From Verrucomicrobiota bacterium (GTDB taxonomy: Bacteria; Verrucomicrobiota; Kiritimatiellia; SS1-B-03-39; UBA6053), in the NCBI GenBank assembly GCA_020831625.1, contig JAFIGD010000004.1:1-64000 (forward strand): DNA of 64,000 nt, read 5' to 3'. Every line of letters starts with the position of its first letter. Positions within the stretch are counted from its first letter, which is position 1. The position numbers and the translations under genes were made by a program. This document shows, one piece after another, positions 33,883-42,936 of this stretch. The notes under the pieces are model-generated. The model ran no database searches and was not told the origin of the DNA. It was given only the letters and a program-made list of their open reading frames with translations.

Positions 33883-36024
33883 ATGAAATTGACCGGTTTT
33901 TTTACATTGATTTTCGCCTGTAACGGTTTTCTGGCGGCTCAGGAGCTGATGCCTCTGGGGCCGGACGACAACGCCGCCCACATCACCCGCACGCTGGTGC
34001 GGGTTGTGCCGCAGGCGCACATGAACCGGGAGCCGTTCACGGAGGCGATCGCCCGGCGGACACTGGATAATTATCTTCGGGCCCTGGATTTTGACCGGAG
34101 CATCTTCCGGGCGTCGGATATCACGGAATTCCGGAGCATGGGGCTGACGCTGCGGGAGGATTTGATGGAGGGTCGGCTGGATTTGGCGTTCGCGGTGTTT
34201 GAACGGTTTAAGGAGCGGGCGGAAAACCGGGTCGCATTTGTCCGCGCTTTTTTGGAGGAGGGTGTGGATGCGGAACTGGACACAGAATTTGTGTGGCGCC
34301 GCCGGGACATGCCCTGGGTGGATACGGAAGAGGAATGGGATGAACTGTGGCGGCATAAAATCACCAATGAATATATCGGCCACCGGGTCAGTCAGATGAT
34401 GCGTGAACTGGAGGCCGAGGAGGCGGCGTCCGCAAAAGAGGAGACCGCGAAAGAGGAGGTCGATGAGGAAGAAGAGGCCACCGATGTCGCGGTGGATTCT
34501 GAAGAAGAGCCGGAGGAGGAGCGTTCCCTTGTCGCTCCGCAGCTTGATCTTTCGCCTGTCGAGCGGATTCTGAGGCGGTATAATCAGTTTATTGACGTGT
34601 TGCGCGGCCATGACGCCGAGTATGTTCAGCAGATGTTTTTGAGCAGTTTTACCCGGGCGTATGACACGCATTCGTCCTACATGTCTCCGCGGGCGAACGA
34701 GGACTTTGATATCAATATGCGGCTTTCGCTCACCGGGATCGGGGCCATGCTGGGATACGAGGACGGAGCCGCGAAGATCGAGCGGTTGATTAAAGGCGGC
34801 CCGGCTCATCGTGACGGACGGCTGCAGCCGGGTGACCGTATTATTGCGGTTGGGCAGGGGGAAGACACCCCGGAAGACATCCTGTTCTGGCCGCTGTACC
34901 GCTCGGTCCGGCTTATTCGCGGTGAAATCGGGTCGACCGTGGTGTTGCATGTGATTCCCGCCAGTGATCCCACCGGCACCGAAGTCCGGGTGATTGATTT
35001 GGTCCGCGATGAGATCAAACTTGAGGAAAACGCGGCGAATATGAAAATCCATGAGCTGGAGCGGGACGGCAGAACGTTTCGGCTGGGCATTTTGCTGCTG
35101 CCTGATTTTTACCGGGATTTTCAGGGGGACCGCAGTTCCGCGGCGGATGTGAAAGCGCTTCTGGAGGAATTGAATCTCGAGGAGGTCGACGGAATGGTGT
35201 TTGACTTGCGGAACAACGGCGGCGGCAGTCTGCAGGACGCGGTGGAGATGTCCGGCTTTTTCATTGATTACGGTCCGATTGTGCAGGTCCGTTCCGAGGG
35301 AAATGTCAGGGTGTTGTCCGATCCGCGCCGGGGGGTTGTGTTTGATAAGCCCATGGTCATTCTCGTGAACCGCCAAAGCGCGTCGGCTTCGGAAATTCTG
35401 GCCGCGGCGCTGCAGGATTACGGTCGTGCGGTGATTGTCGGCGATTCGAAAACCCATGGAAAAGGTTCGGTGCAATCCATCATGCCGCTGGACCGCCGGG
35501 ACAGCAGCCTCGGATCGCTTAAGGTGACGACTGCGGCGTTTTACCGTATTGACGGGCGTTCGACACAGTTGAAAGGCGTGAGCCCGGATATTGAGATCCG
35601 CAGTCCTTCGGATGTGCTGGAACTCGGCGAGGAATTTCTGGAAAATGTTCTGCCCTGGACCTGGGTTGCGCCGGTTCGTTTCCGCCCCCATGGCAGCCTG
35701 AGGGCGTTTAATGAGGAATTGCGTGAGCAGTCCGCCGCGCGCATGGCCGAGGACGACGAATTCATTCATTTTCAGCAGAAAATTGACCGATTGGAAGAGC
35801 GGGCCCGGCGTCGGCAGGTCTCGTTGAATTTGACCGCGCGCAAAGAACAGGCGCTGGCAGACCGTGAGTTGGACAGTCTTCAGGAGGACGGAATGGTTTT
35901 AGAGGACGAGGAGAACGGGGATGAGGAGGAAACCCGCAACCGGATCCGACCCGAGCGGGACATTGTTTTAAGAGAGGGCTTGCAGATTCTGGCAGACCTG
36001 GTCCAATTGACAGAGCGGAACTGA
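33883..36024 (+). CDS. prc: Tail-specific (C-terminal processing) protease, S41 family
   Basis: A 713-aa periplasmic serine protease of the Prc/Tsp type, which degrades or trims proteins with exposed nonpolar C-termini. ATG 33883 begins a clean signal peptide (MKLTGFFTLIFACNGFLAAQE). Order: helical N-terminal domain (~20-180), a very acidic linker (~182-220, EEVDEEEEATD, EEEPEEERS), PDZ (~290-380), and the S41 core with NRQSASASEIL (nucleophile Ser) and SKTHGKGSVQ (Lys of the Ser-Lys dyad). A C-terminal DUF3340-like helical region contains ARRRQVSLN. Size agrees with Gram-negative Prc. The acidic linker is unusual. The VWA gene begins 39 bases later and may be co-transcribed. Confidence 0.92.
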   Translation: MKLTGFFTLIFACNGFLAAQELMPLGPDDNAAHITRTLVRVVPQAHMNREPFTEAIARRTLDNYLRALDFDRSIFRASDITEFRSMGLTLREDLMEGRLDLAFAVFERFKERAENRVAFVRAFLEEGVDAELDTEFVWRRRDMPWVDTEEEWDELWRHKITNEYIGHRVSQMMRELEAEEAASAKEETAKEEVDEEEEATDVAVDSEEEPEEERSLVAPQLDLSPVERILRRYNQFIDVLRGHDAEYVQQMFLSSFTRAYDTHSSYMSPRANEDFDINMRLSLTGIGAMLGYEDGAAKIERLIKGGPAHRDGRLQPGDRIIAVGQGEDTPEDILFWPLYRSVRLIRGEIGSTVVLHVIPASDPTGTEVRVIDLVRDEIKLEENAANMKIHELERDGRTFRLGILLLPDFYRDFQGDRSSAADVKALLEELNLEEVDGMVFDLRNNGGGSLQDAVEMSGFFIDYGPIVQVRSEGNVRVLSDPRRGVVFDKPMVILVNRQSASASEILAAALQDYGRAVIVGDSKTHGKGSVQSIMPLDRRDSSLGSLKVTTAAFYRIDGRSTQLKGVSPDIEIRSPSDVLELGEEFLENVLPWTWVAPVRFRPHGSLRAFNEELREQSAARMAEDDEFIHFQQKIDRLEERARRRQVSLNLTARKEQALADRELDSLQEDGMVLEDEENGDEEETRNRIRPERDIVLREGLQILADLVQLTERN

Positions 36025-36063
36025 TGAACCGTGTTTTATGAACGTTGACAGAAGCCGCGTCTC

Positions 36064-37854
36064 ATGTCGGTAATCCCCGCCAAAGCAAATCCTCCCGGCC
36101 GCCTGCCACTTTTTTTGGCGGTGGCGTTGTCGCTTGGTTTGCATGCGGCTCTTTGGCGTTTAAATCCCTCGATTCTGCTTACGGGGGGCTCCGGATTCGA
36201 GTCCCCGGAGCAGGTAAGCCCCCATCAGCGGTTGAGGTTGGACGCCTTGATGGAGTCCCGTCCCCGGTCTGAAGCCGCCGATTTGGAGCAACGTTTGTCA
36301 GGCGCGGAGGGTGGGGAGATGGATCTGCCGACGGCGCAGCCGGACCTGGGAGATTTAGAGGCTTCTTTTCCTGACATCGATACAGGACTGGCGTTCATGG
36401 AAGGTGAGTTCTCTTTCGCGCCACTGGAACCGGATGCGTTGCCGGAAGGTCCGGTATCCGCTGATGATTCCTGGCAAGCCCGTCCGGAGATCCTCGCGAT
36501 TCGCGAGCAGCGGGTTGAGGCGCGGCCAGACGCGCGACCGCGGGAAATTGTATCCCGTGTGGAGACGGATGAACCGGTCGCGGATATTCTTCCGTCCCTT
36601 GCGGCGGAGGGGGCGTTGGACCCCGGCCCGGTCGGGGTCGGCTTTTTTGGAGCGGAATTTGAGGACACCTCCGGGCGGCCTCGGCCTCTTTCAGCCCCGG
36701 GCGGAGGAATACCGTTGGGTTTGGCGGGAGACGGGGGGGCGGGGGAGGGCTTCGAATGGAGTCCGGAGCTTCGTCCTTCGGGTCTGTCCTCCGGTATGAT
36801 GGACGACACCCTTTTTCCGCATGCGGCTGAAGTCGCGGACCAGTTGTTGCGCATAACGGCCCAGACCTACCTGGATCCCTCCCGTCCAGACTATCGCTAT
36901 TTCAAAGTGCAGCTTCGCCCCTCCGAACTGGAGGAACTCGAGGTGATGCCCCGCGAAGTGCTTTTTCTTTTGGACGCCACGTCCAGAGTGACGCCCGAGG
37001 CCTTTCAGCAGGTTGCCCGGGCAGTGGGAACCGTTTTAGGCGAACTGGCACCCGGGGACCGGTTTAATTTGTTTCTTTTGCAGACGGACGTCACGCAGCT
37101 TTTTGACGAAAGTCAGGCCGCGACCCCGCTGAATCTGGCCCGGGCGCGGGGGCGCCTGGCACAGACCCGTCCTCAGGGGCGCGGGGATTTGTTTGCGGGA
37201 TTGAATATGCTTTTGAAGCCGGCCGACACCCCGGACCGGTTGCGGATCGGCGTTGTTGTGACCGACGGGGTGCCCTCCCTGAGCGTTGAAGAATCCGCCG
37301 CATACATCGAACGGTTCACCCGCGGGAACCGGGGAGAGATCTCCATTTTCACCGTGGGCGTTGGACGTCAGGTCAACCGCTATTTGCTTGATTTTCTTTC
37401 GTTTCAGAACCGGGGGGATTCGCTGGTGACAGAGCAAACGGTGCAAATTGGGGATGCACTGCGCCGCACCCTGCTGGGGGTGAGGCGCCCGGTGCTTCGG
37501 CATTTGACTTACCGCTTTGCGGACGGGGACCGGCTGTGGGTATATCCCGAAAGCCTGACGCATTTATATCTGGATCGGCCTCTGATTCTCGTGGGAAGGA
37601 TCCCGGCGGATCAGAAGGCGCTCACATTTCAGATTGTCGGGCATTCGCAAGAAGGCGCTCACGACATGCTCTACACGTTGGACGTGAACCGCATTCCACC
37701 CGGACCCTGGTCCTTGCGGCAGGATTGGGCCTGGCAGGCGGTTTTGAAGCAGGTCAGTGATTATTTACAGCTTCAGGATCCGGCCGTGCTTGAGCGGATA
37801 CGCGGGTTGTCCCGCGCTTACGGAATCACCGTTCCGTATTTGTACATCCCCTGA
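36064..37854 (+). CDS. Membrane-anchored VWA domain protein
   Basis: A 596-aa protein. One N-terminal helix (LPLFLAVALSLGLHAALW, TonB-like in style) anchors it, then ~240 residues of Pro/Gly/acidic low-complexity sequence. A von Willebrand factor A domain follows at about residues 295-470: EVLFLLDATSRVTPEAF, DRFNLFLLQTD, RGDLFAGLNMLL, IGVVVTDGVPS. The metal-binding DxSxS motif is degenerate (DATSR), so metal-dependent adhesion is doubtful. The C-terminal 110 residues are beta-rich. Located 39 bases after the tail-specific protease, suggesting an envelope role. Followed by a new promoter at 37902, so probably the last gene of its unit. Confidence 0.8.
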   Translation: MSVIPAKANPPGRLPLFLAVALSLGLHAALWRLNPSILLTGGSGFESPEQVSPHQRLRLDALMESRPRSEAADLEQRLSGAEGGEMDLPTAQPDLGDLEASFPDIDTGLAFMEGEFSFAPLEPDALPEGPVSADDSWQARPEILAIREQRVEARPDARPREIVSRVETDEPVADILPSLAAEGALDPGPVGVGFFGAEFEDTSGRPRPLSAPGGGIPLGLAGDGGAGEGFEWSPELRPSGLSSGMMDDTLFPHAAEVADQLLRITAQTYLDPSRPDYRYFKVQLRPSELEELEVMPREVLFLLDATSRVTPEAFQQVARAVGTVLGELAPGDRFNLFLLQTDVTQLFDESQAATPLNLARARGRLAQTRPQGRGDLFAGLNMLLKPADTPDRLRIGVVVTDGVPSLSVEESAAYIERFTRGNRGEISIFTVGVGRQVNRYLLDFLSFQNRGDSLVTEQTVQIGDALRRTLLGVRRPVLRHLTYRFADGDRLWVYPESLTHLYLDRPLILVGRIPADQKALTFQIVGHSQEGAHDMLYTLDVNRIPPGPWSLRQDWAWQAVLKQVSDYLQLQDPAVLERIRGLSRAYGITVPYLYIP

Positions 37855-37901
37855 ACCCGGCCTTCGATCGCACAATCGCACAAATCAAACCGAATGAACG
37901 C

Positions 37902-37931
37902 TTGACATCGCGGCAAAGGATGAAATAAACT
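37902..37931 (+). promoter_or_regulatory. Sigma70-type promoter of exopolysaccharide locus 1
   Basis: A perfect TTGACA (37902-37907) and TAAACT (37926-37931), spacer 18. It lies 63 bases before the first gene of the locus, whose ATG 37995 has GGAG at 37984. The flanking intergenic sequence is more AT-rich than the genes. Confidence 0.6.
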
Positions 37932-37994
37932 CCTGGATGATAACACTGGTGTTGTGTTTGCTTACAATCTGAATCCTGAACCTGGAGATCTGTT

Positions 37995-38639
37995 ATGTGC
38001 ACCTTTCAAAAAGCCCGTCTTTTAATTCTGGCCGCAATGCTTACAATTGCGCCCGCTCTTCATGCTCAAACCGCCTCCCTGTCTCAAGGGCAGGCTGCGG
38101 TTTTGCTGGCCCAGCGACTGGGTTTCGCATTGCAAACCACCCGGACTCTGACCGAAGTTGAAGCGGTTCGATTGTTGACGGAGAATAACATTTCCCCTTT
38201 TGGTGGCTGGCAAATTGAGGAGCCGCTGTTTGAAAATGACTTGGCCCGGATTCTTGTCTACGCGATGGGAAAAGAGGGCGAAATCCCTGAAGAAGAGCGG
38301 GATGATCCCCAAACCACAGCTTTTCAGGACTTTCTGATCCGTGAATATGATCTGGAAATCACCGGATCTGAAATCCCGCCTGAGGCCTTGGATTTAGAGC
38401 GGGGCAACCGGAACATTCAAGGCACTGCTGGCGATGTTGTTTCCTCCGATCCGCTTCTGTCTGACGCGCTCGGGGGTGACCCGTCACAAATCTCGCCGAC
38501 CGTGCTCGGGACAACCTTTTTACCTGTCAGTGAAGCAAATCTTCAGGCCGCATTGGCCGCGCTGACGCCTTCGCCCGGAACCGGCCCTGCGGGTCGCCCC
38601 TCCCAACAGGTTCAAGACACCACTCCGAGCACCCCCTGA
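37995..38639 (+). CDS. Secreted hypothetical protein, exopolysaccharide locus 1
   Basis: A 214-aa exported protein with signal peptide MCTFQKARLLILAAMLTIAPALHAQ. The mature N-terminal ~100 residues are helical (SQGQAAVLLAQRLGFAL, EVEAVRLLTENNISPFGGW); the C-terminal third is Pro/Gly/Ser/Thr-rich and probably disordered. No domain recognised. It is the first gene after the promoter and is followed 39 bases later by the outer-membrane beta-barrel gene, so it probably works with the barrel or the exported polymer. A second secreted protein of equal length (214 aa, with a similar Pro-rich tail) sits in exopolysaccharide locus 2, though similarity by eye is weak. Confidence 0.7.
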   Translation: MCTFQKARLLILAAMLTIAPALHAQTASLSQGQAAVLLAQRLGFALQTTRTLTEVEAVRLLTENNISPFGGWQIEEPLFENDLARILVYAMGKEGEIPEEERDDPQTTAFQDFLIREYDLEITGSEIPPEALDLERGNRNIQGTAGDVVSSDPLLSDALGGDPSQISPTVLGTTFLPVSEANLQAALAALTPSPGTGPAGRPSQQVQDTTPSTP

Positions 38640-38678
38640 GGAACTATCGCAATATTCAGCCTTTACTGAAAGATCATT

Positions 38679-39872
38679 ATGAAACACTTCTATATCCCCA
38701 CCGCGCTTCTGCTGGCCGTTTCCTCCACTTGGGCACCCGCCCGGGCTCAAAACCTCCCCGTGGATGTCACAAACACCCTGCGTATTGAATATGATGACAA
38801 TGTTTTCACCACCGGGTCGGACTCGTCCACCGGGAAAGTGGACAGCTTTAAAATTGTCAATACCCTGGAGTTTTTGGTGGATACCCGTCAGGACGCCAAC
38901 TACCTGGGCATTCGGTATGCACCTTCGATTGTCTGGTATGAAGACCGTCCGGGTGACAGCACTGACATCAATCATGTTCTGGATTTGATTGCCAGTCGGC
39001 AGTTTTCCCCCACGTCGGTGTTTCAGTTCCGAAACAGCTTCCGTTATGCGCAGGAACCGGAATTGATGGACAGTGATGTTACCCTCCGGCGCCGCAACGA
39101 TTACTACTATAACTCTGCGAATGCCTCCTATGAGCGTCAACTGATACCTGACCGGACCACACTGCGTCTTGACGGACGGTATGTGATTCTTCGCTATGAT
39201 GAAAGTGATGTCGCGGATTTCAATGATTATGACCGTTTTGTCCTGGGGTCGGATCTGGTATACCGTGTGGCGCCCAACACGGATGCGGGCGGACAAATTC
39301 GCTATGAGTCTGTTCAGTATGAGAATGATCTGCGTGATGTGGATTCCGTTCAGCTCGGTTTGGTCTTAAATCGGATTTTCAATCCCAAATGGCACGGGGA
39401 CTTCCGTGCGGGGATTGAATTCCGCGATGCGGATAACGCGTTGGAACAGTCCTCTGAAGCTCCGTATGTGGAAGGAAGCTTTGTGTTCCTCCCGGTTGAA
39501 CGCACGCGAATCAGCGTCGGCGCAGGATACTCGAAAGATCTTTCTCCCATTAACCGTTTCGCACAGCAAACCCGCACCCGGATTTTTGGCCGGATCACCC
39601 ATCCCCTCACCGCCGCCACAGTTTTGAGCGCGGATGCCGCCTATGCGATGGGGAATTTTGATTTGGATGATTCGACCTCCGCATTCGATCCTGAAATTCA
39701 TCAGGACGGTGACGAAACCGCGGTGCAGTTCTCCCTTCGGTTGGACCATCGGATTAATGTCCGTAATTCCATTGAAGCGGTGATTCAGTACACTGACTTG
39801 GATTCGGACGTCCGTCCCAACGAGGACTTCGACCGGACCCGTGTTTCTTTGGGTTGGAAATATAGCCTCTAA
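38679..39872 (+). CDS. Outer-membrane beta-barrel protein, exopolysaccharide locus 1
   Basis: A 397-aa protein: signal peptide ending PARAQN, then regularly alternating amphipathic strands with many Arg/Asp/Tyr and short turns (NTLRIEYDDNVF, NYLGIRYAPSIVWYED, TLRLDGRYVILRYDESD), ending with an aromatic-rich terminal strand (RVSLGWKYSL) typical of Gram-negative porin-like barrels. Barrels of this kind are common in exopolysaccharide/exosortase loci and may form or support the exit pore. Locus 2 has a counterpart of similar design. Two terminator-like hairpins follow directly. Confidence 0.82.
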   Translation: MKHFYIPTALLLAVSSTWAPARAQNLPVDVTNTLRIEYDDNVFTTGSDSSTGKVDSFKIVNTLEFLVDTRQDANYLGIRYAPSIVWYEDRPGDSTDINHVLDLIASRQFSPTSVFQFRNSFRYAQEPELMDSDVTLRRRNDYYYNSANASYERQLIPDRTTLRLDGRYVILRYDESDVADFNDYDRFVLGSDLVYRVAPNTDAGGQIRYESVQYENDLRDVDSVQLGLVLNRIFNPKWHGDFRAGIEFRDADNALEQSSEAPYVEGSFVFLPVERTRISVGAGYSKDLSPINRFAQQTRTRIFGRITHPLTAATVLSADAAYAMGNFDLDDSTSAFDPEIHQDGDETAVQFSLRLDHRINVRNSIEAVIQYTDLDSDVRPNEDFDRTRVSLGWKYSL

Positions 39873-39892
39873 CCTTGACAATTCCCGGTTGT

Positions 39893-39909
39893 ACCCTCAA
39901 AAAGAGGGT
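39893..39909 (+). terminator. Small hairpin after the beta-barrel gene
   Basis: ACCCTC, loop AAAAA, GAGGGT: a 6-bp perfect stem starting 21 bases after the beta-barrel stop. It is followed by GCTTTATC, not a strong T-run. It lies just before the stronger hairpin at 39917 and may act with it. Confidence 0.4.
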
Positions 39910-39916
39910 GCTTTAT

Positions 39917-39945
39917 CGGCGTATCGGCCTGAGGCGGATACGCCG
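39917..39945 (+). terminator. Rho-independent terminator or attenuator inside exopolysaccharide locus 1
   Basis: CGGCGTATC (39917-39925) pairs with GATACGCCG (39937-39945). The internal GCC-TGA-GGC extends the stem past a G-G mismatch. TTTTCGTTGT follows. It separates the secreted protein/beta-barrel pair from the kinase-Wza-ligase genes, leaving only 36 bases before the kinase start. With little room for another promoter it may reduce rather than stop transcription. Confidence 0.7.
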
Positions 39946-39981
39946 TTTTCGTTGTATGTACTTCTCTGATTTAGAGGCTTT

Positions 39982-42123
39982 ATGGAATCACAAAACGCGT
40001 TGACCGAACCACAGCAGTTGCATTTTTTAGATTATTGGCGGGTTGTCCGCTCCCGGAAAGAGGTGATATTGGCCGTAACCCTGCTGGTGTTTATGACCGG
40101 TGCTTTCGTAACAAATCTTATGCCCGAACGGTTTATGGCAACGACCCGTATCCGGGTGCAGCAGGATTCGACCGCGGTACAGTCATTTGGGGGGGGCGGG
40201 CATCAGATGCAGCAGTTCAATCCCTATTTTCTGCTGACCGAGATGGAGGTGCTTCAGTCCGAACTTATTCTTGGGCAGGTGGTTGACCGTGCTGATTTGG
40301 CCCGTCGCTGGGGTGAAACCCTCACTCGGGGGACCCGTTCATTGGAGCGGAAAGAGGCGGTTGAGCTGTTGAAACGAAGGGTGGGGGTACAACAGCAACG
40401 GAACACCAGCAATATCGATATTACGGTGGTGGCGGATTCCGCACAGGAGGCCGCGTTTCTCTCCAACATGATCGCGGAAACGTACCGTCAACACCGGCTG
40501 ACCTCAAAGACGGAGGAGGTGCTGGAGGGGATTGCGGTTTTGGAATCCATCTTGGATCAAAAGGCGATGGAGGTGGAAGAGGCCGAGGACGAACTGGAGC
40601 GAATTCGTGAAGAGCTTGGGTTGACCGCGATCGGAATGATGGGTGCCAGGATTACGGCTGAAACCGAGCGGGTTCGTCAATTACAAGCAGATTTGATGGC
40701 CTTCCGTGTGGACATGTTAACCCGGGAGGCCCGCCTGAGAGAATTGGAAAAGCTGGAAGGGGAGGGCTTGGTGAATGCTTTGTTAATGAGTGTTCCCGAC
40801 CGCAGTCTGGAAGTCTTGCGGGAACAGTTGATTGATGCTGAAATCCAAATGAGTATGCTGCTCGAAAGTCTGGGTGAAAACCACCCGGATGTTCGTCGTG
40901 TCCGGGCGGGTTTGCAGGAGACCGAACGCCGTTTAAACGCGGCAATCAACGGAATTAAAGCGGGTCTCCGCACTGATTTTCTGGTTTCTCAAAGCAAGGT
41001 TCAGGCTTTGGAAAATGAATTAGGCCTGGTGGAACAGGCTGAGCGTGACGCTCAGAGCCGAAAACTTTTGCCCTTTGAGCGCGCTGAACGCGAATTGCGG
41101 CAACGCCGAACTATTCATGCGGCGCTTCAGGCGCGCGTGGCACAGGAGGGTGTCGATATCAGTCTGCCCCGGACTCCGGTGGAAATTTTTGAAAGGGCTG
41201 AGCCCCCTGACCGCCCCTTTTCCCCCCGTTGGGTATTGAACCTCATCTTGTCTCTGTTTGTGGGCGGCGTGTTTGGGGTTGGCCTTGCATTCTTTATCGA
41301 GTACCTGGACACATCGGTGAAAACGGTGGATGATGTGGAACGTCATTTGAACACGCCGGTTATTGGTGTGATTCCACAAAAAGTGAAACCGCTGAATCAG
41401 GAGGGGCCGGACAGTCCCCATGCCGAATCCTATCGGGTGTTGCGCACAAACCTCCAGTTCAGTCGAAAAGGTCAGGTTGGCGGAGCGTTTGCCGTGTGTT
41501 CCGGCGGTGTGGGTGAAGGAAAATCGACCACACTTTTCAATTTGGGATACGTCTGTGCGATGATGGGCGATAAAGTTCTGATTGTGGATGGCGATCTGCG
41601 CCGCCCGGTTCAGCACACGATTATGGGGGTATCCAATCGCGTGGGCCTTTCAAATGTTCTGTTGCGTGACACGCCGGTCGAGGATGCGATTAAAACCACC
41701 GAGCATCCCAATCTGCATTTCATGCCCTCCGGCCGACTGCCCGCGAACGCGATCGGACTGATTGATCCCCGGCGGGTCCGGGATTTGATTAAAAATCTGA
41801 AAGCCCGATATGATTATGTGCTGTTTGATTCACCGCCGATTATGGGGGTAAGTGATTCTTCGATCATCGCCAGTGAGGTGGACGGCGTGCTGCTTGTGGT
41901 TCAATACCGGAAATATCCCAGACAGATGTCCGCCCGGGCCAAGCGTCTGGTTGAGAATGTCGGGGGAACCATTGCCGGGGTTGTCTTGAACAACATCAAT
42001 ATTCTGCGCGATGATTCCTACTACTACTACAGCTCATATTATTCGCATTATGCGGAGGGATCGGATCCCGAGCGTGAGGCGGTTAAAGATTCATCCACGG
42101 TTTCCGCACAGGAGCGATTTTAA
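39982..42123 (+). CDS. wzc: Polysaccharide co-polymerase/tyrosine autokinase (Wzc-like)
   Basis: A 713-aa inner-membrane protein controlling chain length and export. An N-terminal Wzz domain with TM1 at EVILAVTLLVFMTGAFVTNL is followed by a long periplasmic coiled coil (~170-390) and TM2 at WVLNLILSLFVGGVFGVGLAFFIEY. The cytoplasmic BY-kinase has Walker A GVGEGKSTT, Walker A' VDGDLRRP and Walker B YVLFDSPP. A C-terminal tyrosine cluster (SYYYYSSYYSHY, ~676-687) is the usual autophosphorylation tail. ATG 39982 follows AGAGG. The stop overlaps the wza start by one base. The best-conserved member of locus 1. Confidence 0.92.
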   Translation: MESQNALTEPQQLHFLDYWRVVRSRKEVILAVTLLVFMTGAFVTNLMPERFMATTRIRVQQDSTAVQSFGGGGHQMQQFNPYFLLTEMEVLQSELILGQVVDRADLARRWGETLTRGTRSLERKEAVELLKRRVGVQQQRNTSNIDITVVADSAQEAAFLSNMIAETYRQHRLTSKTEEVLEGIAVLESILDQKAMEVEEAEDELERIREELGLTAIGMMGARITAETERVRQLQADLMAFRVDMLTREARLRELEKLEGEGLVNALLMSVPDRSLEVLREQLIDAEIQMSMLLESLGENHPDVRRVRAGLQETERRLNAAINGIKAGLRTDFLVSQSKVQALENELGLVEQAERDAQSRKLLPFERAERELRQRRTIHAALQARVAQEGVDISLPRTPVEIFERAEPPDRPFSPRWVLNLILSLFVGGVFGVGLAFFIEYLDTSVKTVDDVERHLNTPVIGVIPQKVKPLNQEGPDSPHAESYRVLRTNLQFSRKGQVGGAFAVCSGGVGEGKSTTLFNLGYVCAMMGDKVLIVDGDLRRPVQHTIMGVSNRVGLSNVLLRDTPVEDAIKTTEHPNLHFMPSGRLPANAIGLIDPRRVRDLIKNLKARYDYVLFDSPPIMGVSDSSIIASEVDGVLLVVQYRKYPRQMSARAKRLVENVGGTIAGVVLNNINILRDDSYYYYSSYYSHYAEGSDPEREAVKDSSTVSAQERF

Positions 42124-42929
42124 TGAAACGGTTTTCTTCTTTATCTCGGCTTTTTTTATGGGCGGTTTTATTCGCGGCATTCTTTTCCGGTTGCCAGTCC
42201 ACTTCCATATTTGACCCCTACGCGGTGATTTTCCCAGAAGATGAGATTAGTGCAGCACCTCTCCGGGTTGAGGAGCCTGTCCGGGTTGAGGAGCCTGTGT
42301 TGGAGGCGGACGAGGAACCCCGCTCGCGGCGGCGTTGGTTTGGTCGTCGGTCTGAAGCGGATACCTCACCGGCTGAAGGTGCGGAAGGAGCTGCTGAGAG
42401 TGTAACGGTTCCTCAAACGCAACTAGTGAATCCGGAGACATTGCCGGACCGTTACTTGTTGCGTGTGGGAGATCAGTTGCAGATTCATATCACCGGCTCC
42501 GGTCTCGACGAGCAGTTGGAAATGCCTGTGGATGAAAACGGCGAAATCACCCTGCGTTTCATTGGGCGAATCCGTGCCGCCGGGCGTTCGATTTCACAGT
42601 TGGAGCGGGAGATTGAACTGGAATACACGGAACGCCAGCGGATTTTCAGGGAAGTGTTCGCCCGGGTGAATGTTCCTTATACCTTTTACTTTATTGGCGG
42701 TGAAGTCCGTCAGCCGGGACGTTATCCAATTACCGGGCGGGTGACTCTGAGTCAGGCGATTGTCGCCGCAGGCAACTTTACGGAGTGGGCCCGGCGGGAC
42801 GGACGTTTGACGCTGGTTCGCAATAATGAACGCACGACTATTCTTTTCCGAGACATTTTGGAGGATCCAACCCGTGATATTGAGTTGCGTACCGGGGACG
42901 TGATCACAGTTGAGCGTTCTTTTTTGTGA
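42123..42929 (+). CDS. Polysaccharide export lipoprotein (Wza-like)
   Basis: A 268-aa outer-membrane lipoprotein: lipobox ends FFSGC with C24, then a ~90-residue charged linker. The Poly_export domain (YLLRVGDQLQIHITGSG, ITLRFIGRIRAAGRSISQLE) is followed by one SLBB/beta-grasp repeat (FYFIGGEVRQPGRYPITGR, LSQAIVAAGNFTEWA). It is shorter than E. coli Wza (379 aa), with one SLBB and no C-terminal amphipathic helix, so the outer pore may be supplied by the beta-barrel gene of the locus. The linker contains two perfect 18-base repeats (42263-42298). Starts inside the wzc stop codon. Confidence 0.88.
   Translation: MKRFSSLSRLFLWAVLFAAFFSGCQSTSIFDPYAVIFPEDEISAAPLRVEEPVRVEEPVLEADEEPRSRRRWFGRRSEADTSPAEGAEGAAESVTVPQTQLVNPETLPDRYLLRVGDQLQIHITGSGLDEQLEMPVDENGEITLRFIGRIRAAGRSISQLEREIELEYTERQRIFREVFARVNVPYTFYFIGGEVRQPGRYPITGRVTLSQAIVAAGNFTEWARRDGRLTLVRNNERTTILFRDILEDPTRDIELRTGDVITVERSFL
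42263..42298 (+). repeat. Two perfect 18-base tandem copies within wza
   Basis: The unit CCGGGTTGAGGAGCCTGT occurs twice in tandem and encodes VEEPVR-VEEPV in the lipoprotein linker. Being in frame, copy-number change would only lengthen or shorten the linker. Confidence 0.85.
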
Positions 42930-42936
42930 GCAGAGC

